Of a DNA stretch of 64,000 bases, positions 36,982-46,815 are shown one piece after another. This DNA comes from Verrucomicrobiaceae bacterium (GTDB taxonomy: Bacteria; Verrucomicrobiota; Verrucomicrobiia; Verrucomicrobiales; DEV007). The notes beneath the pieces are model-generated. The model saw only the letters and a program-made list of their open reading frames with translations. It did not search any database and was not told the origin of the DNA. Made by a program: the position numbers and the translations under genes. The stretch lies in assembly GCA_004211885.1 (NCBI GenBank), contig SHBV01000004.1, forward strand, positions 22,845 through 86,844, given 5' to 3'. Position 1 is the stretch's first letter, and every line of letters begins with the position of its first letter.

Positions 36982-38718
36982 ATGAAATTCTTTCTGTCAT
37001 TTTCGCTCTTCTGTTTGTCGGCAATGTTTGGTAAAGCCGCTCATGAAAATCGGCCTAATGTTATCATGTTTTTGATCGACGATCAGAATCCATCAAGTAT
37101 AGCCGCCTTTGGGGGCGATACCTACACTCCCAATCTCGACCGCATGGCAAAGGAAGGAATGAAGTTTACTCGTGCTTACGTCAGTAGCTCGGTTTGTACT
37201 CCTTCTCGATACAGCTTTCTAACCGGTCGTTTTGCTGGTAATTCACATAGCAAACTGTACGCCGAAGCGGTCGGCGGTAAAAAGAATCAAGGACTTCCCA
37301 ATTTCAATGTTGCACTGGAACGCGACAAAATGAACGTTGGGAATGTTCTACGTGAAGCTGGGTATACCACCGGATTTGTTGGAAAATTCCACCTGACTTC
37401 CAAATTAGATTTTCCGGAGTTCTACAAAGGCAAAGAAAAATGGATAGACATTCCCAAAAACGCTAGCACTGGGCCTGAAACCTCGGCTCAATTCAGACAC
37501 AACGAACGCTGGATGCGTCGTTATCTCAAAACGCTGGGCTTTTCTTGGGCAAAAAATGTCTACCCGCAGAATACGCCTTCGCCCTATTCCGTGCACAACC
37601 CAGAGTGGACGACGGTAGCAGCTCTAGAATTCATTGAACAGAATAAGAAGGGCCCCTTTTACCTTCATCTTTGTAGTACCTTGCTCCATGGGCCGGATAA
37701 GTCATGGCGAAAATCCATGGATCATCCACTCATTACAGGAGAGGGCAAAGTTAAAAGCCTTCCGAAGGTAATGACTCCTCGTGCAGAGCTTCTCAAAACA
37801 ATCACTGAAAAAGGTTTCGATCCCGACAGTCATGTGGCTGGTGAAGCATGGATCGACGATTCACTTGGTGCAATTTTCCGGAAACTTAAAGAACTGGGAA
37901 TCGATGACAATACTCTAGTGGTTTTTGCGCCGGATCATGGTCGCGATGGTAAAGCATCCGTCTTTTCATACGGGAGTTGCCAAGTGCCCATGATCATGCG
38001 TTGGCCAAGAGGAATCACTGCAGGGCAGGTTTGTGAAGGGCTCGTGCAGAATATTGACCTTGTACCCACTTTCTTCGAGCTGGGTAAAGTGGAGAAACCG
38101 AAGTCTTACCGGATCGATGGACAGAGTCTAACCCCTCTTTTTAAAAACGGAAAAGCCAAAGATTGGCGGAATCACCTTTATCTTGAAATGGGAGCTGCGC
38201 GGGCAACGGTCACCAAAGACTGGTCCTACATTGCCGTTCGCTATACTCAAGAACAAATCGCTACCATCAAGAGAGTTACGATGCAAAACCTACCTAGAGC
38301 CATGTCCTATATTGGACGTTTGGGCATTGGAGTGAGGGGTGCAGATCGTCCTGGCTTCTTTGACGAAGATCAACTCTATGATTTAAAGAAAGATCCGAAG
38401 GAAATGAAGAATCTTGCTTATAATAAATCTCAGGCCACTCGTATCAAAGAGATGCGTTATCTCATGGGGAAGGACCTCGAAGCTATTGGTCGTCCTTTTG
38501 GAGAGTTTATTCCAGGAGGGAATACTGCAGAACCCGGCCAAATAGACAAACAGATTGGAATTGTTAAAAAGCTTATAATCAGGGGTAAAACGGTAACGGT
38601 CCCAGAAGCTTTGAAGAAAGATTTGGGAGCTACTGACGAACAACCTCAAGACGACAAAGCGAAAAGAAAAGCGAAACGCGAAGCGCGTAGAAAGACTCGC
38701 GAAGAAGCTAAAAAATAA
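36982..38718 (+). CDS. Exported sulfatase (C-T-P-S-R motif)
   Basis: A type I sulfatase of about 578 residues. Signal peptide FFLSFSLFCLSAMFGKAA, then PNVIMFLIDDQNPSSIAAFG (metal Asp pair), the modification motif C72-T-P-S-R in SSSVCTPSRYSFLTGR, GFVGKFHLTSKLDFPEF, and VFAPDHGRDGKASVFSYGSC as the C-terminal metal block. It ends in a highly charged Lys/Arg/Glu tail (about 20 residues), like the linker of the neighbouring double sulfatase. The start was placed at ATG 36982, the first residue of the signal peptide; a GTG at 36946 would add 12 residues. It lies 67 bp after the double sulfatase and may be co-transcribed. Confidence 0.88.
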   Translation: MKFFLSFSLFCLSAMFGKAAHENRPNVIMFLIDDQNPSSIAAFGGDTYTPNLDRMAKEGMKFTRAYVSSSVCTPSRYSFLTGRFAGNSHSKLYAEAVGGKKNQGLPNFNVALERDKMNVGNVLREAGYTTGFVGKFHLTSKLDFPEFYKGKEKWIDIPKNASTGPETSAQFRHNERWMRRYLKTLGFSWAKNVYPQNTPSPYSVHNPEWTTVAALEFIEQNKKGPFYLHLCSTLLHGPDKSWRKSMDHPLITGEGKVKSLPKVMTPRAELLKTITEKGFDPDSHVAGEAWIDDSLGAIFRKLKELGIDDNTLVVFAPDHGRDGKASVFSYGSCQVPMIMRWPRGITAGQVCEGLVQNIDLVPTFFELGKVEKPKSYRIDGQSLTPLFKNGKAKDWRNHLYLEMGAARATVTKDWSYIAVRYTQEQIATIKRVTMQNLPRAMSYIGRLGIGVRGADRPGFFDEDQLYDLKKDPKEMKNLAYNKSQATRIKEMRYLMGKDLEAIGRPFGEFIPGGNTAEPGQIDKQIGIVKKLIIRGKTVTVPEALKKDLGATDEQPQDDKAKRKAKREARRKTREEAKK

Positions 38719-38738
38719 CTCATGAACCCCGCACCCTG

Positions 38739-38776
38739 ACCAACGGGCAATGATTCATGGTCAGTTATTCGTTGGT
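38739..38776. other. Inverted repeat between convergent genes
   Basis: A 7-bp inverted repeat (ACCAACG at 38739-38745, CGTTGGT at 38770-38776) spans a 24-base loop. It lies between a rightward sulfatase and a leftward MORN-repeat gene. It may be a weak bidirectional terminator, but no T-run follows on either side. Confidence 0.3.
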
Positions 38777-38808
38777 TAATGATTCTGGCACATGGCCTAA
38801 GACCTTTT

Positions 38809-39360
38809 CTAATTCTTAACAGGAGAAAAGGTTTCTTCGATTAATTCGCCTTTTTCGTTCCATTGCTTACTAGAAATTTTTTCACCATTCTTGAAGTTTG
38901 CCTCACTCTTTTTCTGCCCGTTTGTAAACCAATAAATATTTACCCCGTCCCGCCTTCCATTCTTTGAGTTAATTTCAAAGTACTTCTGCCCATTATTAAG
39001 CCACATCATATTTGACCCATGAAGTTTACCGTTCTCATAATTCATTTTCTGTCTGATTTTACCATCCTTATACCAAAAAACTTTTAGTCCATGCGACTTG
39101 CCTTTGTCATAGTCTTCTTCTGACTTTTTCTGCCCGCTTTGGTAAAACGAGAAAAATTTTCCTGTATAAGGTACGCTTGAACCTTTAACATACAATTTGC
39201 CTTTAAGCTTTTCTGTTTCTTCCTCAGTAACGCCATCTAATTGAGGCTCAACTTCAGTTACATCTTCTCCAAGTTTAGAACTCGTGGTGTCTTCTTTATT
39301 TTCCCCGCATCCGATTGTGAATAGGGCAAGGGAAAAGAGTAGCAGTAAGAGCTTAGTCAC
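38809..39360 (-). CDS. MORN-repeat lipoprotein
   Basis: A 183-residue lipoprotein (LFSLALFTIGC, lipobox T-I-G-C). After an acidic stretch it holds about five MORN_2-type repeats (about 65-170) of the form NGQKKSEANFKNGE and NGKLHGSNMMWLNNGQK, i.e. the YwqK-type pattern of short beta-hairpins with Gly and aromatic residues. Such repeats occur in surface proteins and in some YwqK-type antitoxins, but no toxin gene lies here. It converges on the sulfatase gene and probably stands alone. Function is unknown. The start codon is GTG. Confidence 0.8.
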   Translation of the reverse strand: MTKLLLLLFSLALFTIGCGENKEDTTSSKLGEDVTEVEPQLDGVTEEETEKLKGKLYVKGSSVPYTGKFFSFYQSGQKKSEEDYDKGKSHGLKVFWYKDGKIRQKMNYENGKLHGSNMMWLNNGQKYFEINSKNGRRDGVNIYWFTNGQKKSEANFKNGEKISSKQWNEKGELIEETFSPVKN

Positions 39361-39492
39361 CCCAAATTTTAACAGATCAATTCAACCTAACCAATTAGAA
39401 ATTCCCTCTTTGATTATAATGATAACCTCTAAAGGTGAGGCAGTATTCAAAAATATGATCAAGATCTATTAATTAGCCAACAGCTAAATAGA

Positions 39493-40527
39493 TCATGGCT
39501 TATGTTTCAGGCGGAAGAAATATTTCCTCTGAGCACTATCTAGAAAATCGGAGATTGGATGAGTTTCTGAATCGCTGGTAAGAGTAAATGAGTGTGATAC
39601 CTGCCAATCTTTGAGGTCCACGCTTCTCTGCAGTTCGTAAGTTTCGCCAACTCCCCCGAAGAAAGTGACGCTATTATTTTTATAGTCAAAGCTGATGATG
39701 GGATCGATGGAGGTTTGCTGGGGTTGACCTTCGCCATAATAACTTGGAGTCCAGATCGATTTAATCTCAAGTGCTTGAGTGCTTGTTCCTGACCATCTGT
39801 TTGCATTGTCCTTGGCAACAAAATTAATATATATCCTGTTAGTTTGTGGGCTAATCACGTCATTGGTAAATCCATTATTCGTTAACCATAAGTTCAGATC
39901 CATTAGTGCATTTTCCAGATTGATTTTCACTTCTCTGAACCCGTTCCCCACAAATCTAGTTGTGACATGATTGGGATTTAAATTTTGCCCCTCTTCCCAG
40001 ACAGAATGCCAATATGAACCATCATTTTTGCCTACCCATAAATCTAATGTAAAATAACTGTTACTTTTATATTGGAAAAGTAAATGGTCCTGATTGTTCT
40101 TTGATAAATCTATTCTTGGGCTGACGATATAACTATTAATTACCTGCTGAGTGTATCGAGTGGCATTGCTTGGGACGAACGGGTCAATGGATCGTACGCG
40201 TAAACCATTATTACCATCAGACAAAACAGCTCTTTCAAATCTATTTGATGTGACCGTTTTAAAATCTTCCCATACTAGCGTTGTCGTTTGTTCCCAGATG
40301 CCTCCCCAGCCGTTTGGCACGCCACCGCCATTGTTCCCGCCTGTCGTGATCCATTCGCCATAATTAATTTGTTTAGATTGAGTGACTGGCACCCAACCAT
40401 TCAAATCACTGCTCAGATCAACTTGCCTCAGCCCTAACTGGATCGCCTCATCATTAGCCTCTGACTTTGGAAGGTGTAAAAATAGAATTACAAAACAAAT
40501 AACAGTATAGCGGTAGTGTGAAAACAT
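39493..40527 (-). CDS. Exported protein of unknown function with C-terminal beta domain
   Basis: A 344-residue protein with a signal peptide (TVICFVILFLHLPKSEA). The main part (about 30-265) looks like an all-beta, jelly-roll-type carbohydrate-binding or adhesin domain (VVTKLIYINF-like strands, WLTNNGFTNDVIS, NRIYINFVAKDNANRWSG). The end (about 290-344), TYELQRSVDLKDWQVSHSF with YFFRLK after it, is a common verrucomicrobial C-terminal motif of uncertain role. No catalytic motif was recognised. It is flanked by divergent or convergent accessory genes and may bind polysaccharide. Confidence 0.75.
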   Translation of the reverse strand: MFSHYRYTVICFVILFLHLPKSEANDEAIQLGLRQVDLSSDLNGWVPVTQSKQINYGEWITTGGNNGGGVPNGWGGIWEQTTTLVWEDFKTVTSNRFERAVLSDGNNGLRVRSIDPFVPSNATRYTQQVINSYIVSPRIDLSKNNQDHLLFQYKSNSYFTLDLWVGKNDGSYWHSVWEEGQNLNPNHVTTRFVGNGFREVKINLENALMDLNLWLTNNGFTNDVISPQTNRIYINFVAKDNANRWSGTSTQALEIKSIWTPSYYGEGQPQQTSIDPIISFDYKNNSVTFFGGVGETYELQRSVDLKDWQVSHSFTLTSDSETHPISDFLDSAQRKYFFRLKHKP

Positions 40528-40709
40528 TGGGGGAAATATTAATAGCGGATAATACTAACAGTGCAATAATTAAATTCTAACATTATTCACGATATTTTTT
40601 TATAAAAACTTTTGCTATCAATCTTATAGGCTAGGTCAGTAGCATCAACCGCGTGAAGCAGTAAGACTAATGAGTTTAAGAGAATTATTAATATAGATCT
40701 TTTTATACC

Positions 40710-42134
40710 TCATTTTGTTTTGTGCCAAGGAGTCCGAGCATTCTTGGTGATCTCAGCGTCCAGTTCATCCATACGATTAGTGAGCTCCGTAACTTTTTTT
40801 ATATTCTTCTTGGCAAGATTTTTCTGTTCACCCATGTCCGTGATGAGATCAAAAAGAAGAATTTCAGGGTCAGGAGCTTTCCAGTTCTTACCTGCGTTCC
40901 TAGGCTTCTTTTTCTTTTTTACCAGAATTTTCCATTTGCCTTGACGAAGGCCTTGAATCTCACCGCGGGAAGTATAGTAAAGGAACTCATTTCGCGGGGA
41001 TTTAGCGTTCTGAGTAAGTAAAGCTGAAGCATTTAATCCATCAATTTTCTGATCGGCGGGGAGCGGAGTCTTAGTCAGTGCTGCTATCGTGGGCAAAAGA
41101 TCGATGGTCCCCATGAGCTCGTGGCACTCGGTTCCAGCGGGTATGCGTCCGGGTGCCCACATCACGCATGGAACCCGCTGGCCGCCTTCAAAGGTCGAGC
41201 CTTTGCCGTCACGTAGGGGGCCGGCGCTGCCTCCATGGTGCTTGAAGGGCAGCCATGGGCCATTATCGGTGGTGTAGATTACATAGGTATTTTTTGATAG
41301 GCCCAGTTCGCGTACCTTGTCCATTAGTCTTCCAACTTCGGCATCGATGTGTTCAATGGTGTTTGTGTAAGCGTTGAGGTGATTCGGGTCACGAACATCA
41401 TCAGGAACGTAGAGAGGTATGTGGGGCATTGAATGTGGCAAATAGACAAAAAAAGGATTCTTCTGGTTAGTTGTGATGAAATCGATAGCTTTCTGAGTGT
41501 AACGGCGAGTGACTGTGCGTTGGTCAACGGGCAGTTCCACGATTTTTTCGTTTTCCATTAGTGGGGTATTCCATTTGGTGAGCGTGGATTCGGGGTCTTT
41601 CCAGAGCGCGTCCATGCCCGGGGCCCGGCCCGGAGGCTTACCTTTGTTTTCTGGGTGATTCATGTCATTGGAGTAGGGTATTCCGAAGTAGGTGTCGAAG
41701 CCATTCTTTTGAGGAAGGGTTTCAGGATGATGTCCGAGGTGCCACTTTCCAAAAGCAGCAGTGGCGTAACCCTGACCCTTCAGGTGATCAGCGATGGTGT
41801 GTTCTGTCGGATTAAGTCCCTTAGTAGAAGATGGAAAGAGAACATGTTGGTGCATGCCGACGCGCTTGGGATAGCAACCGGTCAGTAAAGCGGCGCGTGA
41901 TGGTGTGCAGACTGGAGATGCTACCATGAAATTGGTAAAACGCCGGCCTTCCTTGGCCATGCGGTCGATGTTTGGAGTTTTGATTTTGGTTGATCCGAAG
42001 CAACCAAGATCACCGTATCCCTGATCATCAGTGAAAATGATGATGAAGTTAGGTTTGTCCTTGGCCGCTTCAAGGGACAGGGACGTCAAGGCAACTGCAA
42101 AGGTGAGAGAAAGGAGGAAAAGAATTTGAGACAT
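40710..42134 (-). CDS. Exported sulfatase (C-T-P-S-R motif)
   Basis: A type I arylsulfatase-like enzyme of about 474 residues: signal peptide (ILFLLSLTFAVALTSLSLEA), PNFIIIFTDDQGYGDLGCFG, the modification motif C76-T-P-S-R in ASPVCTPSRAALLTGCYP, AFGKWHLGHHPETLPQKNGF, and the metal block YTTDNGPWLPFKHHGGSAGP. All canonical residues are present, so it is probably active on a sulfated sugar. The start was set at ATG 42134, where the signal peptide begins; the in-frame TTG at 42176 is less likely. It lies 75 bp downstream of the next sulfatase gene in the same direction, forming a probable pair. Confidence 0.9.
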   Translation of the reverse strand: MSQILFLLSLTFAVALTSLSLEAAKDKPNFIIIFTDDQGYGDLGCFGSTKIKTPNIDRMAKEGRRFTNFMVASPVCTPSRAALLTGCYPKRVGMHQHVLFPSSTKGLNPTEHTIADHLKGQGYATAAFGKWHLGHHPETLPQKNGFDTYFGIPYSNDMNHPENKGKPPGRAPGMDALWKDPESTLTKWNTPLMENEKIVELPVDQRTVTRRYTQKAIDFITTNQKNPFFVYLPHSMPHIPLYVPDDVRDPNHLNAYTNTIEHIDAEVGRLMDKVRELGLSKNTYVIYTTDNGPWLPFKHHGGSAGPLRDGKGSTFEGGQRVPCVMWAPGRIPAGTECHELMGTIDLLPTIAALTKTPLPADQKIDGLNASALLTQNAKSPRNEFLYYTSRGEIQGLRQGKWKILVKKKKKPRNAGKNWKAPDPEILLFDLITDMGEQKNLAKKNIKKVTELTNRMDELDAEITKNARTPWHKTK

Positions 42135-42209
42135 GGATGAATTGAAGCTGTCCACGGGGTACCGAGTCAAGAGCAAAGGACGGTAAGTTCATTGTAAAAA
42201 TAAATGATT

Positions 42210-43712
42210 CTACTTTCCATGAATTTCTTTCCCGTTTTTCTTGTCAATCCATGTATAAGAATAAGGATCGAAGTCATAGGTATTTTTGGAAGGTGCATTA
42301 GGCGCAAAATTATCGGGAATGAAACGTTCAAGGGTCTTAATGACATCATGGTATTTCTCTCCTGATAGGTTATTCCATTCCTTAGGATCCCTTGAGTGGT
42401 CATATAGTTCAGAGGTCCCATCGCTATAGCGTATATACCGATAACGTTCAGACCGAACTGTGCATTGACCCCGGCCGAACTCACTCACGGCTGGAATGTC
42501 CCACGGTATCTCGGGATTTTTTAATAGGGGAACAATGCTTACGCCATCGAGTTCATTAGCTGGCTTAATTTTACATAGCTCAAGTAAAGTTGGATATATG
42601 CAAAGTGTATCAATTGGACGCTTACAATCTGTACCTCCCTCAGTGATGCCAGGAACAGACATTATAAAAGGGATCCTTGTTGCCTCTTCCCATAAGGTGC
42701 TCTTATGCCAGTGATTCTTTTCCCCAAGATGCCAGCCATGATCAGACCAGAATACTATAATAGTGTTGTTTGAGTATTTACTCTTCTTCATCGCATCTAG
42801 TAAACGTCCAAGCTGAGCATCAGCAAAACTAATGCATGCAAGATAGGCTTGAATTGCTTCTTTCCACTTGCCTTGCTCTTTGATACGGATGAAATCACCT
42901 CTCCGCGAAGCGGCCAGTTTCTTGCCCTCTTCAGGCACATCATCTAGATCATCTTTAAGTACGTCAGGAATTACGATGTCCTCAATTGGATAGAGGTCAA
43001 AATACTTTTTGGGAGCATACCAGGGAAGATGAGGGCGAAAAATTCCACAAGCAAGAAAGAACGGTTTACGATGTGGTTTGCCTAGTTCACTGATCACGTA
43101 ATCGACTGTCTTTGAATCGTCATACTTACCTTCATCTAGACCGGGAATTGTACCCCAATCTCCCTCATGTGGTATCCTCGGCATACCACTGAAAGGATAA
43201 CCTGCTGGATTTTTTGTAGGCTTTGACCATGGGTAGTTGATTTTTTTTCCGCGAAACCAAGGATCATCATTAAAGACCAAGCGTTGAAAATGGTCCCACT
43301 GAACCGGAGGATTGAATCCTGCAGTATGGTGAAAAATCTTCCCTGCCCCGATAGCTTTATAGCCATTACTTCTGAAAGCCATAGGTAACGAAATCGCCTT
43401 AGGCAAATGCGGGAACCACCATTGACCGTTATTGTAGATTCCACTCGTTGATGGCCGTTTTCCTAACATGACGGCTGTCCTGCTTGGACAACAAACAGGC
43501 GAGGCAGTATAAGCATTATCAAAAGTCATTCCCAGATTACTTAATCGTTTGAGATTTGGGACGTGCACTTTGCCAGGATATCCTCTGGATAATCCTGCCC
43601 AGTCATTCATATCATCAACGCTAATAAATAGGACATTAGGTCGTTCTTTAGCACTGAGGGTCGCCGCTATTAGAACAAAAAATAATAAGATGATAATGGG
43701 CGACCTTTTCAT
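42210..43712 (-). CDS. Exported iduronate-2-sulfatase-like sulfatase
   Basis: A 500-residue type I sulfatase with a signal peptide (PIIILLFFVLIAATLSA). PNVLFISVDDMNDWAGLSRG at the N-terminus, the motif C74-C-P-S-R in SPVCCPSRTAVMLGKR, FFLACGIFRPHLPWYAPKKY, and FWSDHGWHLGEKNHWHKSTL resemble iduronate-2-sulfatases and related family members of marine polysaccharide degraders. It is complete. It is the upstream member of a leftward pair with the sulfatase at 40710-42134. The exact substrate is uncertain. Confidence 0.9.
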   Translation of the reverse strand: MKRSPIIILLFFVLIAATLSAKERPNVLFISVDDMNDWAGLSRGYPGKVHVPNLKRLSNLGMTFDNAYTASPVCCPSRTAVMLGKRPSTSGIYNNGQWWFPHLPKAISLPMAFRSNGYKAIGAGKIFHHTAGFNPPVQWDHFQRLVFNDDPWFRGKKINYPWSKPTKNPAGYPFSGMPRIPHEGDWGTIPGLDEGKYDDSKTVDYVISELGKPHRKPFFLACGIFRPHLPWYAPKKYFDLYPIEDIVIPDVLKDDLDDVPEEGKKLAASRRGDFIRIKEQGKWKEAIQAYLACISFADAQLGRLLDAMKKSKYSNNTIIVFWSDHGWHLGEKNHWHKSTLWEEATRIPFIMSVPGITEGGTDCKRPIDTLCIYPTLLELCKIKPANELDGVSIVPLLKNPEIPWDIPAVSEFGRGQCTVRSERYRYIRYSDGTSELYDHSRDPKEWNNLSGEKYHDVIKTLERFIPDNFAPNAPSKNTYDFDPYSYTWIDKKNGKEIHGK

Positions 43713-43808
43713 GTCACTATGATCACAAAATAGCCTAGATAAAACAAGTCAGGTCTGGTGATTTGACCTCCCGGAATCGGCCTCCAGAATTTTTTCTGAA
43801 CCTTACTC

Positions 43809-44888
43809 TTAGAGCTTTTCCCATACTTGAAGAAGTAGAGCCTCATCGTTCACATTCTTGATAGTTAATGGGAAAACAACATTGCGATCAATGTCAAGTC
43901 CGGGTCTCAAGGGTTCAAAGGGTCCTCCAGTTGACTTGCGTAGTTCAAACGTTCCAGGACGGAGATTTTTTATAGTGACTGTGAGTTCCTTACTAGAAGA
44001 GTCATAAGCGTTGATGATCAGTTCCACGGGATCACCGCAGCCAATTAAGCCGTCGATATTATATTGAGAGACAAAATCCCATATGACTTGTTCCGAGAAG
44101 GAGGGCCAATCATGAAACCCTTCCTGAACCCGATAATGCTCGACTGTATGACAGCCTTCGGCTTCGGCCCACAGATAACGTGTAACATTTCTACTGAATT
44201 GATTAGTAGAGGGCGAAGACTGGGAACCGTTAATAGAAACCCAATACTCATTGAGTTGGTTCATCGAAATCGAATACTGGTTTCCATTGTATGGATTATA
44301 TGAGTCGTTAGTTCCATGAATAGTTAGGATTCCTGTACGGCTAGTTGGTGAAAAATCCTCATAGGTCCATTCCCACATACTAGCGGCGACAGAGGCTATC
44401 GCAGCAAAGCGATTGCCAAGTAAGCTAGCGTAGTCCCACATCAGATTTCCACCTTGCGAAAAACCGCAAGCATATATCCTATCAGAGTCGGCGGAGTGAT
44501 CGGCTACGAGGTCATCTATCATGGCTTCTGCAAATCCTATTTCGTCTGTCCCATTATCATAGGGTCCCTCATAATTCCAAGTAGTCGAACTTCCACCTTT
44601 TGAATTGGTGACTAGGCCTTGGGGATAGACCGCAATGAACTGATTTGCATCTGCGAGTTGACGAAAATCGGCAGTGAAGCGCATCATGGATTCAGCGTAC
44701 ATGTCGCCACCATGGAAGCAGAACAGCACTGGAATTGATTCAGAGCTATCAAAATTTGATGGTAGATAGACAAGGTACTCTCTAGTGGTTCCATCAATCC
44801 TCAGTGTCTTGTTAATGAGTTGTTGACTCAACGCACAAAACGAACTGAAAAGAAAAAAGAACACGGTAATACACTGCGATTTTATCAC
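43809..44888 (-). CDS. Exported PHB-depolymerase/feruloyl-esterase-like alpha/beta hydrolase
   Basis: A 359-residue exported esterase (signal peptide ITVFFFLFSSFCALSQQ). It shows SIPVLFCFHGGDMYAESMMR (oxyanion region), the nucleophile motif YACGFSQGGNLMWDYAS (G-x-S-x-G with catalytic Ser), and LTIHGTNDSYNPYNG, the usual place of the catalytic Asp. The family (LpqC/feruloyl esterase/PHB depolymerase esterase) removes ester groups from plant or algal polymers or polyesters. The C-terminal segment (about 290-359) is an extra beta-rich domain not needed by the family. The start is GTG. Neighbouring sulfatases suggest a role in polysaccharide deacylation. Confidence 0.85.
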   Translation of the reverse strand: MIKSQCITVFFFLFSSFCALSQQLINKTLRIDGTTREYLVYLPSNFDSSESIPVLFCFHGGDMYAESMMRFTADFRQLADANQFIAVYPQGLVTNSKGGSSTTWNYEGPYDNGTDEIGFAEAMIDDLVADHSADSDRIYACGFSQGGNLMWDYASLLGNRFAAIASVAASMWEWTYEDFSPTSRTGILTIHGTNDSYNPYNGNQYSISMNQLNEYWVSINGSQSSPSTNQFSRNVTRYLWAEAEGCHTVEHYRVQEGFHDWPSFSEQVIWDFVSQYNIDGLIGCGDPVELIINAYDSSSKELTVTIKNLRPGTFELRKSTGGPFEPLRPGLDIDRNVVFPLTIKNVNDEALLLQVWEKL

Positions 44889-44955
44889 GTCGTATGCTTA
44901 CTACATTTCTGGACCTTTTCCAATGCTCCCTTAACTCATTCTTCGTGGTCAGGGA

Positions 44956-46290
44956 TCATGGCACAAGATGCCATTTATGAATTCTTTTTCTTAGGCGTTT
45001 GACGGTTTCCGGATGCATTGCGGATAACTCGTTTTTTTCATGAGGATCGTTCTTTAAGTTATATAGTCTCGTGGGTTCCTTGTCCCAGATGTGCAGTTGC
45101 TTGTAGCGCGTCGTGTCTAACCCATTGTAGCGCAGAAGAAGTTTCCATTCATCCTCGACGCACCAGAGATATTGAAGAGTCCCGTCGGGATTGCCGGTAC
45201 TCATGTTGTAAACGGAATGACAAACCCCAAAGACATGCCTGCGATTTGCCCTTGCCTGCCTATCAAGTAAGTTTATACCAGCCAACTTTACTGTCAATTT
45301 TAGCCCGGCAGCTGCGGCAATAGTGGGGAAAAGGTCAATGGCATGAGCCAGGTCCTGTGTACGTTCCTTTTTAATTTGTTCAGGCCAAGATAACATGATT
45401 GGTGTGCGGATACCCTTCTCAAAAGGTGAGCTCTTGGAGCGCTGAGCGTATCCCTTCCAGAGTTTTTGAGCCGGATCATCTTTGTTGGTGCTGGCCGCAG
45501 CCCATCCATTATCGCAGATATAGATAATTAATGTATTTTTTCTGATCTCTTTCTTATCCAGATAATTAAGCAGTTCTCCGCAAGTGCTATCAAACCATTC
45601 GCACATCGCAAAGTATTTAGCCTCATCCTTTGAGCGTCCGGGCACGATGTATTTTTGCAATAGCTGTGCCGGGGGATTGTGGGGAGTGTGTGGTAGAAAA
45701 GGGGCATACCACGTCAGGAATGGTCGTTGCTTTTCAATGGCCATATCAATGAACTCCTTGACTGGTTGCATCGATTTACGGCCGATCGTAAGGCCCTCAT
45801 CTCCGTGTCGTCCTCCCCGGGCCGGGTCCCCGTGTGTCATGCCATGCGTGAAGCCACCGTCTTTCCATGATCCTTCCCACCATTTGCCGGACTGATGAGC
45901 TAGATAGCCATTATTTGTCAAAGTTCTGACGAAGTTTTGATGAGTGTAAAATTGCTCACGTACAGGCACATCTAGTTCGGCTCTTTGGTTCGGTCCGTCA
46001 ACATCGTTTCCCGTGATGCCGTGCTGAAAGGGATAGAGTCCGGTAAGCATTGATGCTAATGATGGGCGGCACAGTGGAGCAGCTACGTACCCGCGCTCGA
46101 AAACGAGGCTTTGACGGGCTAATTCATCAAGGTGTGGTGTCTTGATTTCAGGGTGACCCATGAAACTATAATCCGTCCAGGCCTGGTCATCGCTCAAGAT
46201 GAAGACAATATTAGGCGGAGGTTTTGCTGTTGATTCGAAAGTTATCAGTGACCAAGCGAGAAGAATGTATGGCAATAGTAGTTTCTTCAT
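44956..46290 (-). CDS. Exported sulfatase-like protein with C-R-P-S-L at the active site
   Basis: A 444-residue protein of the type I sulfatase fold. Signal peptide LLLPYILLAWSLITFESTA, PNIVFILSDDQAWTDYSFMG with metal Asp pair, HQSGKWWEGSWKDGGFTHG, and YICDNGWAAASTNKDDPAQK as the C-terminal metal block. The active-site segment is AAPLCRPSLASMLTGLYP, i.e. C74-R-P-S-L78, whereas the formylglycine signature is C/S-x-P-x-R. The missing Arg may prevent conversion of the Cys or alter catalysis, so this may not be an ordinary sulfatase. The family as a whole is recognisable and complete. Confidence 0.83.
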   Translation of the reverse strand: MKKLLLPYILLAWSLITFESTAKPPPNIVFILSDDQAWTDYSFMGHPEIKTPHLDELARQSLVFERGYVAAPLCRPSLASMLTGLYPFQHGITGNDVDGPNQRAELDVPVREQFYTHQNFVRTLTNNGYLAHQSGKWWEGSWKDGGFTHGMTHGDPARGGRHGDEGLTIGRKSMQPVKEFIDMAIEKQRPFLTWYAPFLPHTPHNPPAQLLQKYIVPGRSKDEAKYFAMCEWFDSTCGELLNYLDKKEIRKNTLIIYICDNGWAAASTNKDDPAQKLWKGYAQRSKSSPFEKGIRTPIMLSWPEQIKKERTQDLAHAIDLFPTIAAAAGLKLTVKLAGINLLDRQARANRRHVFGVCHSVYNMSTGNPDGTLQYLWCVEDEWKLLLRYNGLDTTRYKQLHIWDKEPTRLYNLKNDPHEKNELSAMHPETVKRLRKRIHKWHLVP

Positions 46291-46498
46291 ATCTTAGTCG
46301 CTTTTGCAGGGTAATAGAGAAAACAATTTAATCCCCTGAACTTATGCATTCTTACAAAAATACAATTTTTTTACCAGTTGCTTGTACGGATTTTACGCCT
46401 CTTAGGAAAATAATTTGTGGCGAAATAAGTGTAAAAAATTATTGGAATTGAAAATTTGAGGAAGTTGATTTGATAAGAGAAGCTATTCGATAAACGAG

Positions 46499-46714
46499 GT
46501 GAAGAAGGTGTTATGTAAAATACTCTTAGCTATATTCTGTGTTTATTTTATATGCGGGTTAACACTCGCTGCAGTGTCATGGTCGAAGCAAAGAAAACAC
46601 ACGATTAGAATAAATCATTTTTATAAAGGGTTCGTGCAGATACCCGCATCTTATATTGGGATTAAGCTTCCTAAATGGTGGGTTATTAAATGGACTCGCC
46701 CCTTCAGAGATTAA
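46499..46714 (+). CDS. Small membrane protein of unknown function
   Basis: A 71-residue reading frame with one N-terminal membrane segment (KILLAIFCVYFICGLTLAAV) and a basic tail (KLPKWWVIKWTRPFRD). The GTG start at 46499 follows an AGG run only a few bases upstream. There are no relatives I recognise, and it is below the length at which a gene can be certain. It sits 102 bp before the candidate selenoprotein gene. Confidence 0.5.
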   Translation: MKKVLCKILLAIFCVYFICGLTLAAVSWSKQRKHTIRINHFYKGFVQIPASYIGIKLPKWWVIKWTRPFRD

Positions 46715-46815
46715 GATACGTAGCTGAATTTCTTTACCCAAGATAATCTACTAATAGAAAAATAGAATAATGGGGTAATTATTGACAGTGGTATTGACTA
46801 TGAAAGAATAGAAAA

